DNA of 64,000 nucleotides from Alphaproteobacteria bacterium (GCA_028281925.1 JANQIX010000043.1:62001-126000); one strand, 5' to 3'; shown: positions 1-8,951, numbered from the stretch's first letter. The notes: a model not told the origin generated them from the letters alone. Numbers and translations: made by a program.

Positions 1-149
1 GCATTCGTCATCCCCCCTTCGCAGGTACTGGTACTGTCCCGCAACTGTCTGAAACTGCTCGCATCTGAACTGCGTGATCGCGTAGCCTATCCGGTAACAA
101 CGCTGTCGGGCCGCTGCAACGGCCGACTGAGCCACTTGGGTGGAAACGA
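1..149. other. Upstream region of pap, no gene seen
   Basis: This short stretch precedes the first gene. It must hold the pap promoter or the end of an upstream transcription unit, but I recognise no tRNA, hairpin with a T-run, or coding frame with a ribosome binding site. An open frame on the opposite strand here looks like chance in GC-rich DNA. Confidence 0.4.
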
Positions 150-1673
150 ATGTTCAGGACAGCCGAGCTCGGGCGCAAGGTTTCCAAGGACCAGTTCCAG
201 GAACTGGCGCCCCCATTGCGCAGCGAACTCTTGGAGATCCAGCAAAAGCTGCGGCAGATGGGCTTTCCCGTCATCGTCGTGTTCGCAGGGGTCGACGGCG
301 CGGGCAAAGGCGAGAGCGTCAACCTGATCAGCGAATGGATGGATCCCCGCTGGATCGTGACACGCGCCTATGGCCCGCCATCGGATGAAGAACGGGAACG
401 GCCGGAGTACTGGCGCTATTGGCGGGATCTGCCGCAGCGCGGCACCACCGGCCTGTTCCTGAGTTCGTGGTACTCGCGCCCCGTTCTTGAAAGCGTCTAC
501 GGCGACCTGCCGCCGGGGGCACTGGATCGCATACTTGACCGCATCTGCGTCTTCGAGAAGGAGCTCGCGGACGACGGTGCGCTGGTCATGAAGTTCTGGA
601 TGCATCTGTCGAAGAAAGCGCAGAAGAAACGATTCGAGCAGTTGGAGAATGATCCGCATGAGAAGTGGCGTGTGACCAAGAAAGATTGGGAGAACTGGGG
701 GAACTACGACAAATTCATCCTGGCTGCTGAGCACACGATCATGCGCACCAGCCACGCCCATGCCTTGTGGACGATCGTGGAGGGCCAGGACGAACGCTAC
801 CGGTCACTGACGGTGCTGACCGCTCTGAAAGATGCGATGAAGCGCCACATCGCCAATCGCGAAGCGGCGCGGCCCGCGCCGAAATCCAAGGCGAAGGCCA
901 ACGGCGGGGCCCCCGCGGTCGAAGAACCGGCCAGCGTATCGCTGCCGCCCATGCCCTCGCTCTTGGGCAGCCTGAACAACGATGCGAGCCTGGACAAGAA
1001 AGACTATCAGGAAAACCTTCAGCAACTGCGCGCACGCCTGAACAAGCTTTACCGCAAGGCCAATGACAAGGGTGTTTCCACCGTGCTGGTCTTCGAAGGG
1101 TGGGACGCCGCCGGCAAGGGGGGCGCCATCCGCCGGTTGACCACGGCCATGGATTCCCGCGGCTACATCGTCATGCCGGTCGCCGCCCCCACCGACGAAG
1201 AGCGGCGGTATCACTATCTGTGGCGGTTCTGGCGACATATGACGCGGGCCGGGCGCGTGATCATCTTCGACCGAAGCTGGTACGGCCGCGTCCTGGTGGA
1301 GCGTGTGGAAGGCTTCGCCCAGCCGGCAGAATGGCGGCGGGCCTATGCCGAGATCACCGATTTCGAGCGGCAGCTGGTCGAACACGGCACGGTCCTGGCG
1401 AAATTCTGGCTGCACATCACCAAGGACGAACAGCTGGCCCGTTTCCAGGCGCGCGAAGCCACGCCGTACAAGCGCTGGAAGCTGACGGATGAGGATTGGC
1501 GTAACCGGGAGAAATGGGATCAGTACGAAAGCGCCGTCAACGACATGGTCCAGCGAACAAGCACGCATATCGCGCCATGGACCCTGGTCGAGGCGAATTG
1601 TAAACGCTACGCCAGAATCAAAGTGTTCGAAACCGTCTGTAACAGCCTGGAAGCGGCGCTGAAAAATCGCTGA
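150..1673 (+). CDS. pap: Two-domain PPK2-family polyphosphate:AMP phosphotransferase
   Basis: This is a cytosolic polyphosphate kinase 2 family enzyme. Characterised two-domain members transfer phosphate from polyphosphate to AMP, giving ADP. The 507 residues match two fused PPK2 domains. Domain 1 (about 15-225) has the P-loop GVDGAGKGE near residue 47. Domain 2 (about 280-500) has GWDAAGKGG near residue 316 and is followed by the FDRSWYGR lid-type motif. An Ala/Pro/Lys-rich linker separates them. Both P-loops look intact. Domain 1 has SSWYSRP where domain 2 has RSWYGR, so the two halves have diverged. The ATG at 150 follows a GGTGGA-like ribosome site. It stands alone and is convergent with infA. 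AMP as the acceptor is inferred from the two-domain class; a GDP or ADP preference cannot be excluded. Confidence 0.9.
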   Translation: MFRTAELGRKVSKDQFQELAPPLRSELLEIQQKLRQMGFPVIVVFAGVDGAGKGESVNLISEWMDPRWIVTRAYGPPSDEERERPEYWRYWRDLPQRGTTGLFLSSWYSRPVLESVYGDLPPGALDRILDRICVFEKELADDGALVMKFWMHLSKKAQKKRFEQLENDPHEKWRVTKKDWENWGNYDKFILAAEHTIMRTSHAHALWTIVEGQDERYRSLTVLTALKDAMKRHIANREAARPAPKSKAKANGGAPAVEEPASVSLPPMPSLLGSLNNDASLDKKDYQENLQQLRARLNKLYRKANDKGVSTVLVFEGWDAAGKGGAIRRLTTAMDSRGYIVMPVAAPTDEERRYHYLWRFWRHMTRAGRVIIFDRSWYGRVLVERVEGFAQPAEWRRAYAEITDFERQLVEHGTVLAKFWLHITKDEQLARFQAREATPYKRWKLTDEDWRNREKWDQYESAVNDMVQRTSTHIAPWTLVEANCKRYARIKVFETVCNSLEAALKNR

Positions 1674-1724
1674 TCAGACTTTGCCTGTACGCCGCCTTAG
1701 GACGTCCCGTCTATCTATACCCGA

Positions 1725-1943
1725 TTATTTGTGACGGAAGATGACACGGCCCTTTGTCAGGTCATAGGGTGTCATCTCGACATCGACCCGGTCGCCGGCC
1801 ATCACCCGGATGCGGTGCTTGCGCATCTTTCCGGCCGTGTGGGCGATGATTTCGTGATCGTTTTCAAGCTTCACCCGGAACATCGCATTCGGCAGTTTCT
1901 CCACGATCGTGCCACCCATCACCAGTAAGTCTTCTTTCGCCAT
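1725..1943 (-). CDS. infA: Translation initiation factor IF-1
   Basis: This is the 72-residue translation factor IF-1, an OB-fold protein that binds the ribosomal A site of the 30S subunit during initiation. It begins MAKEDLL and carries the conserved segments [19 protein letters not shown] and [10 protein letters not shown]. The start is set by the family length and by a GAGAGG ribosome site just upstream on the minus strand; the open frame runs further upstream but that extension is not conserved in character. It is monocistronic as far as can be seen, convergent with pap. IF-1 is nearly invariant, so the identification is secure. Confidence 0.98.
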   Translation of the reverse strand: MAKEDLLVMGGTIVEKLPNAMFRVKLENDHEIIAHTAGKMRKHRIRVMAGDRVDVEMTPYDLTKGRVIFRHK

Positions 1944-2127
1944 TCGCCTCTCATCCCGACAATTGATCCATGCCGCGCGGGCCACGCGCGGTCGCGGCGG
2001 ACTTTCGCCCGAAACCGGTATTTTACGCAAGTTGCACCGTGACGCCGCGGCGAAGAACGCCTGCGGTCGGTCCCTTAGAGATGGGGGCGCGAGCCACGCC
2101 GCCAACCCCCGCCCATACTAACGCCGA

Positions 2128-2613
2128 TCAGGCCCCGTCTTCTTCGGCCGCGCCGACGCGGGCCAGCCAGTTGCGCAGCAGAGCCACGTGGTGGCGCTCT
2201 TCAGCCGCCAGTTCCGTAGCCATGGCCCGCACTGACTGGTCCGGCGTGTGGGCCGCTACGTCTTCGAAGAACGCCACCGCCTGTTCTTCATCCCGCATGG
2301 CTTCCTGCAGCGCCTCGCGCGGTCCTTTGAACGCCGTCGCATCGGCCGTCATCGTCTCCGGCGCCCCACCGGATGCCCAGCCGACTGCAGAGTCGTCCAG
2401 CGGCGGCAGCTCCAGCGCGTCCACCATCTCCGAGACCTGGTCGATATGCTTCTGCTCGATCAGCGCCATCTTGCGGAAGAAGTCGGCCAGTTCGGGCTGG
2501 GGATGCGCCTCCATGCGCCGCGCGAGATCCTCATAGCGGGCCTGTGCCTCGGCCTCCATGCGATGGGCATGGGCCAGCAGACTGGCTACGGAATCGATCG
2601 TGGGTTCGGTCAT
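2128..2613 (-). CDS. Ferritin-like / rubrerythrin-type diiron protein
   Basis: This is a 161-residue four-helix-bundle protein of the ferritin-like superfamily. Likely metal ligands occur in paired ExxH-type motifs: Glu20, Glu53/His56 (ALIEQKH), Glu109-Glu110 (RDEEQA) and Glu139/His142 (AAEERHH). There is no C-terminal rubredoxin domain with paired CxxC motifs, so it is not a classical rubrerythrin. Family members handle iron or peroxide, but the role here is not shown by the sequence. The ATG at 2613 was chosen over the longer frame because GGAGGA lies about eight bases upstream. It is transcribed toward infA after a short gap, so co-transcription is possible. Confidence 0.8.
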   Translation of the reverse strand: MTEPTIDSVASLLAHAHRMEAEAQARYEDLARRMEAHPQPELADFFRKMALIEQKHIDQVSEMVDALELPPLDDSAVGWASGGAPETMTADATAFKGPREALQEAMRDEEQAVAFFEDVAAHTPDQSVRAMATELAAEERHHVALLRNWLARVGAAEEDGA

Positions 2614-2880
2614 CTGGCGCTGTCCTCCATTCCGCCCAAGGCCAAACCGCGGAGACCGCCAGACCATCGGGATTTGCGCAACATTGCGGAAACTGCTGAA
2701 GCCACGCAACTGGTCTCGTGCGCGCGGCTGTCGGGCGGGTCAGGCGGGGATTGCTGTGTTGCCCATCACTGCCGGCACCTGCCGGCAATGGAACCTTGCG
2801 TATTCAACTGAAGTGTCGTTGCGGCCGTTTGGCGTCAAGACCACCGGCGCGGCGACGGATTTTCGCGGTGAGGCGCCGTC

Positions 2881-3666
2881 ATGGTCTCCTGTTCGTCCCC
2901 TTCCCTAAGACAGCCCTCACCCGGCCTGGCGGCGGTCGTCGAAGATGCCTACAGGGTGTTCGGACGCTATGCCATCGGCGACAGCCTGGAGGTGTGTCAC
3001 TGCAACGTCTGCATGACGGAGGCGACGGAGCGTGAACTCGTCACGACGCCGCTCAGGCAGATCCCGGCCCGCCTGATGGGCGAATACACCAACTCAGCCC
3101 ATGGCTACGATGCGGGACGGATCGCGGACGAGCTGAGGTATCTGCTGCCCCGCTACCTCGACCTGATCGCGGGCGATGATCCGCCCGACCACTTTGGCAA
3201 CATCTGCACCAGTCTCAGTCGGCTAGGGCATGCGTATTGGCGGGACCGCTGGCCGAAAGCAGAGGCGGATGTGCTCAACAGGTTCTTCGACGCCCTGATC
3301 GTCGACCGCATCTCGCGCATTGAGCCCCGGTGCTCCCGCATGGGCTGGCAGCTCAAACACGACATTGACGAAGTCCTGATCTGCGTTGTGACATCCGGCG
3401 GTAACATCGAGCGCGTGTTGGACACCTGGGAGGCTTCGGAGGATCCGGCCGCCTCCCTCTGGATGGCTTGGGAGCGCCGGAGCCTCGTATTCCGGGACGG
3501 CAGACCACGCTTTTACGACGCCCATCTCAACCGGGAACACAAAGACGCCGCAGACACGATCGGCGCTTTCCTCTCGCGGCCCGAGGTCGATGCCCGCATC
3601 GAGGCCGCGTTCTTCACCGTGGAGCATCCCGGCTTGCAAGAGATCCTGTCGAACGGGCTCGGGTGA
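2881..3666 (+). CDS. Unknown protein with an N-terminal CHCxxC cluster
   Basis: I do not recognise a named family. The 261-residue product has no signal peptide or membrane segment and looks like a soluble cytosolic protein. The distinctive feature is Cys39-His40-Cys41-x-x-Cys44 inside the segment SLEVCHCNVCMTEATE, which could bind a metal. The next segment (about 55-75, with RLMGEYTNSAHGYD) also looks conserved. The rest is Asp/Glu and Trp rich and probably helical. The ATG at 2881 follows GTGAGG at good spacing. It precedes the peroxiredoxin-oxygenase gene by 170 bases, with a CRP-like site in the gap, so the two are probably separate units. Confidence 0.7.
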   Translation: MVSCSSPSLRQPSPGLAAVVEDAYRVFGRYAIGDSLEVCHCNVCMTEATERELVTTPLRQIPARLMGEYTNSAHGYDAGRIADELRYLLPRYLDLIAGDDPPDHFGNICTSLSRLGHAYWRDRWPKAEADVLNRFFDALIVDRISRIEPRCSRMGWQLKHDIDEVLICVVTSGGNIERVLDTWEASEDPAASLWMAWERRSLVFRDGRPRFYDAHLNREHKDAADTIGAFLSRPEVDARIEAAFFTVEHPGLQEILSNGLG

Positions 3667-3691
3667 GCCGGCATCGGACTTTCGGTGCGCC

Positions 3692-3707
3692 TGTGCCACC
3701 CGTCACA
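3692..3707. promoter_or_regulatory. CRP/FNR-family-like palindrome
   Basis: TGTGCCACCCGTCACA matches the TGTGA-N6-TCACA consensus of CRP-type regulators in nine of ten half-site bases. The same 16 bases, within an identical 19-base string, recur at 5046-5061 before the first RTX gene. It lies 130 bases before the start at 3837. Function is inferred from sequence only. Confidence 0.5.
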
Positions 3708-3836
3708 GCTGATCCGACCCGATTTCGGCAACGTCGCGCTCACCGACAGCGATTCAGTTCTATGATGCTCGGGATCGTATGGTGATTGGAGCGGCCCGGC
3801 CGCGATTTCAAGCGAACGACCCTTTGGAGCCAGCCG

Positions 3837-4970
3837 ATGTCCAACCGCGCGATCCTTCTACCGGGCGATCCGGCACCGACGTTCCACCAGCGATCCTTTG
3901 CAAACCCGCGATATGCCTTCGACACGGCGGCTGGCCGGTACATCGTTCTCTGCATCTTCGGCACGGCCGCCGACGCCAACAGCCAGGCGGCCATCGCAGC
4001 CGCTCGGTCGCGGCCTGACCTCTTCGACGACACCAAGGCCTGCTTCTTCGGCGTGAGCGTCGATCCGGAGGACGAGGCAGAACGGCGGGTCGCCGACAGC
4101 TATCCTGGATACCGCTTCCTGTGGGATTTCGACCTTACGGTCAGCCGACTCTATGGCGCCGTGGCGAGTGATGCGGCACCGGAAAAGGCACCGTTTCCGA
4201 TGCGCCGGCTGTGGGTTGTGCTCGATCCGACCTTGCGCGTCCTGGAGGTGGTCCCGTTCCAGCCGGACGGCAGCGATATCGACGCCACGCTCTCGTATCT
4301 CGACGCGCTGCCACCGCCAACCCGGTTTGCCGGGTTCGAGCTTCAGGCGCCGATAATCGTATTGCCGAACGTTTTCGAGCCGGAGTTCTGCGAACGACTG
4401 ATCGGCCTGTACGAGACCCATGGGGGCAGAGAATCCGGCTTCATGCGTGAAGTGGATGGCAAAACCGTCGCGGCATCCAACTACGCGCACAAGAGCCGGA
4501 AGGACTATGCCATCGAGGATAGTGATCTGATCTCAGCGCTTCAGGCACGCATCAGTCGTCGCGTGGTCCCCGAGATCGCGAAGATACACCAGTTCATCGT
4601 TACGCGTATGGAACGATACATCGTTGCCTGTTATTCCGCCGAAGACAGCGGCCATTTCAGGGCGCATCGCGACAACACGACGAAGGGCACGGCGCATCGG
4701 CGCTTCGCCGTGTCGGTCAACCTCAACGACGACTTCGACGGCGGCGAGGTGAGCTTTCCCGAATACGGCCCGCGCGGCTTCAAGGCGCCGACCGGCGGCG
4801 CGGTCGTCTTTTCCTGCTCGCTGCTGCACGCCGTCTCAAGGGTGACGCGCGGGCGTCGGTTTGCCTTTCTGCCGTTTCTCTATGATGACGCCGCCGCCAA
4901 GATCCGAGAGCAGAACAACCAGTTTCTTGGGGAAGGCGTCGGCAGCTATCAGCCGGACCGTAAGACCTGA
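3837..4970 (+). CDS. Degenerate peroxiredoxin domain fused to a 2-oxoglutarate/Fe(II) dioxygenase
   Basis: The 377-residue protein has two parts. Residues 1-160 resemble an AhpC/TSA thioredoxin fold (start LLPGDPAPTF, then GVSVDPEDE and FLWDFDLTVSRLYGA), but the place of the peroxidatic cysteine motif reads FGTAADANSQ, so peroxidase activity is unlikely. Residues 170-350 are a prolyl-4-hydroxylase-like 2OG-Fe(II) oxygenase with the iron ligands His277-x-Asp279 and His331 and the 2-oxoglutarate-binding Arg341. The likely reaction is hydroxylation of a protein side chain; the substrate is unknown. The ATG at 3837 follows GGAG eight bases upstream. There is no signal peptide. The fusion suggests the first domain serves as a binding or sensing module. 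Confidence 0.85.
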   Translation: MSNRAILLPGDPAPTFHQRSFANPRYAFDTAAGRYIVLCIFGTAADANSQAAIAAARSRPDLFDDTKACFFGVSVDPEDEAERRVADSYPGYRFLWDFDLTVSRLYGAVASDAAPEKAPFPMRRLWVVLDPTLRVLEVVPFQPDGSDIDATLSYLDALPPPTRFAGFELQAPIIVLPNVFEPEFCERLIGLYETHGGRESGFMREVDGKTVAASNYAHKSRKDYAIEDSDLISALQARISRRVVPEIAKIHQFIVTRMERYIVACYSAEDSGHFRAHRDNTTKGTAHRRFAVSVNLNDDFDGGEVSFPEYGPRGFKAPTGGAVVFSCSLLHAVSRVTRGRRFAFLPFLYDDAAAKIREQNNQFLGEGVGSYQPDRKT

Positions 4971-5045
4971 CAACTCGCAGCCTCCGTACGAATAGCGATG
5001 AAATCGCTCAAACGCAGATAGGATCGCGCAAGTAATTCGCAGAAC

Positions 5046-5061
5046 TGTGCCACCCGTCACA
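5046..5061. promoter_or_regulatory. CRP/FNR-family-like palindrome before the first RTX gene
   Basis: TGTGCCACCCGTCACA is an exact copy of the site at 3692-3707 and ends 76 bases before the RTX start at 5137. One base differs from the TGTGA-N6-TCACA consensus. The repeat with conserved flanks argues for a real operator. Confidence 0.55.
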
Positions 5062-5136
5062 GCCTGCCTCGCACGATTACGACAAGGTCATGGCAACAGC
5101 GGCCGATGCCGAACACAGGCATGAGGAACCTTCGCC

Positions 5137-6798
5137 ATGGCTTACTTTGCGGGCACCAACAACGGTGAGACCATTATTGGCGGGAGCGAAGATGACTTCA
5201 TCTTCGGTCACGGCGGGTTCGACCTCCTGTTCGGCGGCTTCGGCAATGACAGCATCTATGGCGGCAACGGCGACGACAGCCTGTTCGGCTATTACGGGAA
5301 CGACTTCCTGGCAGGCGGCAGCGGCGACGACATCCTGCTGGGCCAGCACGGGGACGACACCCTGCTGGGCGGTGCCGGCCATGACACCCTGAACGGCGGC
5401 GACGGCAACGACCAACTGTCGGGCGGTTCCGGCTTCGACACGCTGGTCGGCGGTGCCGGCGCGGATGTTCTTGACGGCGGCGACCAAACGGATACGGCTG
5501 ACTATTCCGGCGCCAGCGGACCGGTCTGGCTCTCACTCCTCGCCGGCAAGGGCACCCAAGGCGACGCGGCCGGCGACACACTGATCTCGATCGAGAACGT
5601 CATCGGCAGCGCGTATGCCGATCTGATCGTCGGCGATGCCGGCGACAACTGGTTGAGTGGCCTCGGCGGTAACGACTATCTCGATGGCGGCGAAGGCGCG
5701 GATGTGCTGAACGGCGGCGCCGGCGCCGATGTGTTGGTCGGTGGCAACGGCAGCGACTGGGCCGACTATGCGACCTCCGGCGGCAGTGTCTGGGTGTTCC
5801 TGAAGGTTGGCCAAGGCTTCTTCAACGATGCCCAGGGCGATACTTACTGGTCCATCGAGGACGTGCGGGGCAGTGAGTACGCCGACAGACTCTTCGGCGA
5901 CGACGACCCTTCCGGGAACGACCTGATGGGCCTGGGCGGCGACGACTGGCTGGTCGGCTATGCCGGCAACGATATGCTGGACGGTGGTGGCGGCAATGAC
6001 ACCCTGGATGGTGGCGAGGGCGACGACACACTGAAGCCCGGCGCTGGCACCAACACGATCGATGGCGGCAATGGCGAAGACACGCTCAGCTACTACGGCT
6101 ACGCGCCGCGGGCCGGCGGCCTTTCCATCTACCTCGCCACGGGCGAGACCCATTACCAGTTCGGCGGGTTGAAAGAGACGTTCACCGGGATGGAGAACGT
6201 CAACGGGTCGCTGCATGACGACTGGATCGAGGGTGACGACGGCAACAACTGGCTGACCGGCGGAAGCGGCGATGACACCATCATCGGCGGTGCCGGCGAG
6301 GACGTCCTCTGGGGCGACAACGGCGATGACCTTGTCTACGGCGGCGAAGGCAACGACCGACTGGAAAGCGACGGCGGCCATGACGAGCTGCATGGCGGCG
6401 CCGGCGAAGACAGCCTGATCCAGTACCTCGGTTTCGGAGACACGGCCGACATGTTCGGCGATTCCGGTGCCGACCGGTTCGATTTCCGCCCCTCGCAGAC
6501 CCATCTGGGCGACGGTTCGCTGGTGGCGCGGATCCGTGATTTCAGCCAGGCAGAGACGGACCACATCCGCCTGGCGGAATTGGACGCCAAGCTGGCGGGC
6601 AGTGGGTCATCCGGGAACAATGCCTTCGACTGGATCGGCACCGCCGGGTTCAGCGGCACGGCCGGGGAACTGCGCTATGAGCACGTCGCCAACACCTGGA
6701 CGACGATCTATGGCGACCAGGACGGCGACGCGGTCGCCGACATCGTCATCCAGTTGGACGGCGTGCATACACTGACCAGCGGCGATTTCATCCTGTAA
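5137..6798 (+). CDS. RTX calcium-binding repeat protein 1
   Basis: This 553-residue protein is built of glycine/aspartate nonapeptide repeats (GGxGxDxLx), which in RTX proteins bind calcium and fold into a parallel beta-roll after type I secretion. Repeat blocks sit near residues 10-115, 165-205, 260-310 and 350-425. Between them recur spacers of the DTADYSGA...ENVxGSxxAD type. The last 100 residues ([19 protein letters not shown] and [10 protein letters not shown], ending DFIL) match the C-terminal secretion region of serralysin-type RTX proteins. There is no Sec signal and no catalytic domain. A GAGGA ribosome site supports the ATG. Two paralogues follow at 7586 and 8975. No type I exporter genes are in the window. 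A structural or matrix role is possible. Confidence 0.88.
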   Translation: MAYFAGTNNGETIIGGSEDDFIFGHGGFDLLFGGFGNDSIYGGNGDDSLFGYYGNDFLAGGSGDDILLGQHGDDTLLGGAGHDTLNGGDGNDQLSGGSGFDTLVGGAGADVLDGGDQTDTADYSGASGPVWLSLLAGKGTQGDAAGDTLISIENVIGSAYADLIVGDAGDNWLSGLGGNDYLDGGEGADVLNGGAGADVLVGGNGSDWADYATSGGSVWVFLKVGQGFFNDAQGDTYWSIEDVRGSEYADRLFGDDDPSGNDLMGLGGDDWLVGYAGNDMLDGGGGNDTLDGGEGDDTLKPGAGTNTIDGGNGEDTLSYYGYAPRAGGLSIYLATGETHYQFGGLKETFTGMENVNGSLHDDWIEGDDGNNWLTGGSGDDTIIGGAGEDVLWGDNGDDLVYGGEGNDRLESDGGHDELHGGAGEDSLIQYLGFGDTADMFGDSGADRFDFRPSQTHLGDGSLVARIRDFSQAETDHIRLAELDAKLAGSGSSGNNAFDWIGTAGFSGTAGELRYEHVANTWTTIYGDQDGDAVADIVIQLDGVHTLTSGDFIL

Positions 6799-6897
6799 CC
6801 GCCGCCAGCGTGATGCCAATCACTGCGCTTCCGCAGAATTTCGAGCAGTATCAGCGTAACGTGATCGAGTGAAAAAACATGGAGCCGATTGGCCATC

Positions 6898-6915
6898 TCT
6901 GCAGTGATCTGCAGA
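6898..6915. other. Short perfect hairpin in the RTX1-downstream gap
   Basis: TCTGCAG and CTGCAGA (7-bp stem) flank the tetraloop TGAT in the 250-base gap after the first RTX gene. It has no T-run on either side. It may be an operator or a chance palindrome; the rest of the gap shows no recognisable gene. Confidence 0.25.
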
Positions 6916-7049
6916 CGTAAAGACATGGCGTTCGGTGTATCGCAATTCATGGCGGGATCATTTGTGCCGACTGGAAGGGCATTGACCGAAACTCCAATGG
7001 TCGCCTTCCGGGCGTCCATTTGTCGAAAGGGTCCTGGAGGTCTATTGCC

Positions 7050-7394
7050 ATGAGACTTGCAAAGCTTGCCGCCTGCGCGGCCGTGCTCACATCACTGTTC
7101 GGCGCCTCTACCGCATCGGCGCAGCTCGTCATCGAAGCGCGTCCCCTGGAGCCGCGGCGCATCGTTCCCATGCTGGGTTGCGAGATGCGGTCATTCACCA
7201 CCGGATATGGTGTGTGGATCTTCAACTTGGCGAACGTGCCGTACACGCTTCCGCAGGGCACGCAGATCCAATGGTCCGCGTCGAACGGTCTGGGTGGATC
7301 GTTCACCATCGGCATGGGGGGTCTCGGCTCCGGCGAAGGGATCCTTGTCGGAACGTCAGGATCTCTGACGGGCTGTTCGGCAAGCGTCGTCTAA
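7050..7394 (+). CDS. Small secreted protein of unknown function
   Basis: The 114-residue precursor has a clear Sec signal peptide: MRLAKL, a hydrophobic core, and ASTASAQ with cleavage probably after residue 24 or so. The mature chain is about 90 residues, glycine rich, with two cysteines (in LGCEMR and TGCSAS) that may form a disulfide. It looks beta-rich (GYGVWIFNLANVPYTLPQGT, then SFTIGMGGLGSGEGI). The ATG at 7050 follows CTGGAGG at nine bases and gives a better signal peptide than the upstream in-frame start. It lies between two RTX genes in the same direction, so an extracellular partner role is conceivable, but nothing else supports that. Confidence 0.75.
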   Translation: MRLAKLAACAAVLTSLFGASTASAQLVIEARPLEPRRIVPMLGCEMRSFTTGYGVWIFNLANVPYTLPQGTQIQWSASNGLGGSFTIGMGGLGSGEGILVGTSGSLTGCSASVV

Positions 7395-7408
7395 CGACCC
7401 CAATCGCT

Positions 7409-7458
7409 GGCCGTCGGGTGACGTCAGGAGATGACCTCTGCGACATCGTCCGACGGCC
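7409..7458. other. Inverted repeat downstream of the small secreted protein
   Basis: GGCCGTCGG (7409-7417) pairs with CCGACGGCC (7450-7458) across 32 bases. It starts 15 bases after the stop codon. No T-run follows, so it could be a Rho-dependent end, an mRNA-stabilising stem or a small structured RNA element. Confidence 0.35.
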
Positions 7459-7585
7459 GACCTCCATACACTTCCTAGATGTACTTTTCGATGGATGCGT
7501 CCCTCATCAAAGCGACCGACCATCGAAACCATAGTGTTTCCGCAGGCAGGCAGATGCGCCGATTGTGAAAATTGGAGCATTCACC

Positions 7586-8641
7586 ATGGCCTACTACTAT
7601 GGAACCAATACCGGAGAGACGATCATCGGCAGCAGCGCCAATGACGTGATCTTCGGCTTTGGCGGACATGACCTGTTGTTCGGCAGCTGGGGCGATGACG
7701 CCATCTATGGCCACAGCGGCAACGACATCCTGCTTGGCGGTTGGGGGAACGACTTCCTGGTCGGCGGCGACGGGAATGACACGCTCTACGGCCACGACCG
7801 CAACGACAACCTGCTGGGCCTCAATGGCAACGACACGCTGAACGGCGGCAACGGCAACGATCTGCTGTCCGGCGGTAATGGCAATGACCTGCTGCTCGGA
7901 GGCGCCGGCGCCGATACGTTCAACGGCGGCAGCGGCATCGATACCGCCGACTACAGCGCATCGGGCAGCACGGTGTGGGTGTCGCTGACGACCGGAACGG
8001 GTTTCTTCGGTGACGCCCAGGGCGACACGCTAAGCGGCGTGGAAAACATCACCGGCAGCCAGCATGCCGACGCGCTGTTCGGCAATGGCGGGGCCAACAC
8101 CCTGAAGGGCCTCGCCGGCAACGATTACCTGGACGGCAAGGGCGGCAACGACAGCTTGGCCGGCGGCAACGGCGACGACACCATCCTGGGTGGCAACGGC
8201 AACGATTCAATTGGCGGTGGCGACGGCAACGATACTCTGAAAGGCGGCGCGGGGTTCGATGTCCTGATGGGCGGCCGCGGCGTCGACCAGCTTTACGGCG
8301 GCGCCAATGCCGACACGTTCACCTTCGGCTGGGATGGCGAGAGCGAGAACGACGAAGACGGCGGCTGGGCGCTGGGCGTCATCCATGACTTCAGCCAGGC
8401 CGAAGGCGATCGGATCAACGTGCTGCCTATCGACGCCGACCTCACCAGCCCCGGTCCAAACGCCGCCTTCGACTGGATCGGTACCGACAGCTTCAGCGGC
8501 ACAGCCGGAGAGCTGCGCTATCAGCAGCTCGGCACCTCCTGGACCATGCTCTACGGCGACCAGGACGGTGATGCCGTGGCCGACATCGCCATCCAGCTTG
8601 CCGGCATTCACGACCTGACGGCCGCCGATATCGTTCTCTAG
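7586..8641 (+). CDS. RTX calcium-binding repeat protein 2
   Basis: This 351-residue protein has the same architecture as its neighbours. The N-terminus [15 protein letters not shown] is followed at once by GGxGxDxLx calcium-binding repeats (about 15-115 and 165-235), with one DTADYSASG...[10 protein letters not shown] spacer between. The C-terminal 115 residues begin with [11 protein letters not shown] and [15 protein letters not shown] and end in DIVL, the type I secretion-like region. The C-terminal half is close to that of RTX protein 3, so these two are recent paralogues; RTX1 is more distant. The ATG at 7586 has GGAG eight bases upstream and matches the N-termini of the paralogues. The gene ends at a strong hairpin (8654-8680). 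Confidence 0.88.
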   Translation: MAYYYGTNTGETIIGSSANDVIFGFGGHDLLFGSWGDDAIYGHSGNDILLGGWGNDFLVGGDGNDTLYGHDRNDNLLGLNGNDTLNGGNGNDLLSGGNGNDLLLGGAGADTFNGGSGIDTADYSASGSTVWVSLTTGTGFFGDAQGDTLSGVENITGSQHADALFGNGGANTLKGLAGNDYLDGKGGNDSLAGGNGDDTILGGNGNDSIGGGDGNDTLKGGAGFDVLMGGRGVDQLYGGANADTFTFGWDGESENDEDGGWALGVIHDFSQAEGDRINVLPIDADLTSPGPNAAFDWIGTDSFSGTAGELRYQQLGTSWTMLYGDQDGDAVADIAIQLAGIHDLTAADIVL

Positions 8642-8653
8642 CTTTGTGCTTCG

Positions 8654-8680
8654 CCCCCCGACCAAATCCTGGTCGGGGGG
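8654..8680 (+). terminator. Hairpin terminator after RTX2
   Basis: A perfect 10-bp stem, CCCCCCGACC with GGTCGGGGGG, encloses a 7-base loop and begins 12 bases after the RTX2 stop. A T-run is lacking, so it may terminate weakly or protect the transcript. Confidence 0.6.
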
Positions 8681-8884
8681 CATTCCCCCCGCGACTGTTT
8701 CGCAAGCATCGCGCCTTGTTACCAGGGCACTGACCGTGCGGGAGAACCGGCATGGCCTCGGTTGATGTCGTCCGCGCGCGGACATCGCCGCCTTGAGGCG
8801 GCATCTCGATCGGCGCCGATCTCATTTCGGACACATCGAAGACAAAAAAAGGAATCTAGAAATCAACATATTGCCATTCTTTCT

Positions 8885-8900
8885 TGTGCGCTCGATCACT
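8885..8900. promoter_or_regulatory. Weaker CRP/FNR-like site before RTX3
   Basis: TGTGCGCTCGATCACT matches TGTGA-N6-TCACA in eight of ten half-site bases. It ends 75 bases before the RTX3 start, almost the same distance as the site before RTX1. Confidence 0.4.
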
Positions 8901-8933
8901 GCTGACAATTAGCAAAAATGCCATTGAAAAAGC

Positions 8934-8951
8934 ATGCAGCATGAGCTGCAT
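8934..8951. other. Hairpin in the RTX3 leader
   Basis: ATGCAGC and GCTGCAT form a 7-bp stem around the loop ATGA, 24 bases before the start codon. A-rich runs flank it on both sides, so read on the minus strand it resembles a small intrinsic terminator; in the plus direction it would sit in the 5' untranslated leader. Confidence 0.35.

Noticed and set aside
5533-6564. A minus-strand frame of 343 codons opposite RTX1
   Set aside because: The Val/Ala-rich antisense of Gly-Asp repeats has no start signal and no resemblance to known proteins.
8770-8819. Clustered small palindromes before RTX3 (GTCCGCGCGCGGAC, GCCGCC/GGCGGC, ATCGGCGCCGAT)
   Set aside because: Each is short and GC-only, as expected by chance in this base composition, and none has a T-run or conserved spacing to a gene.
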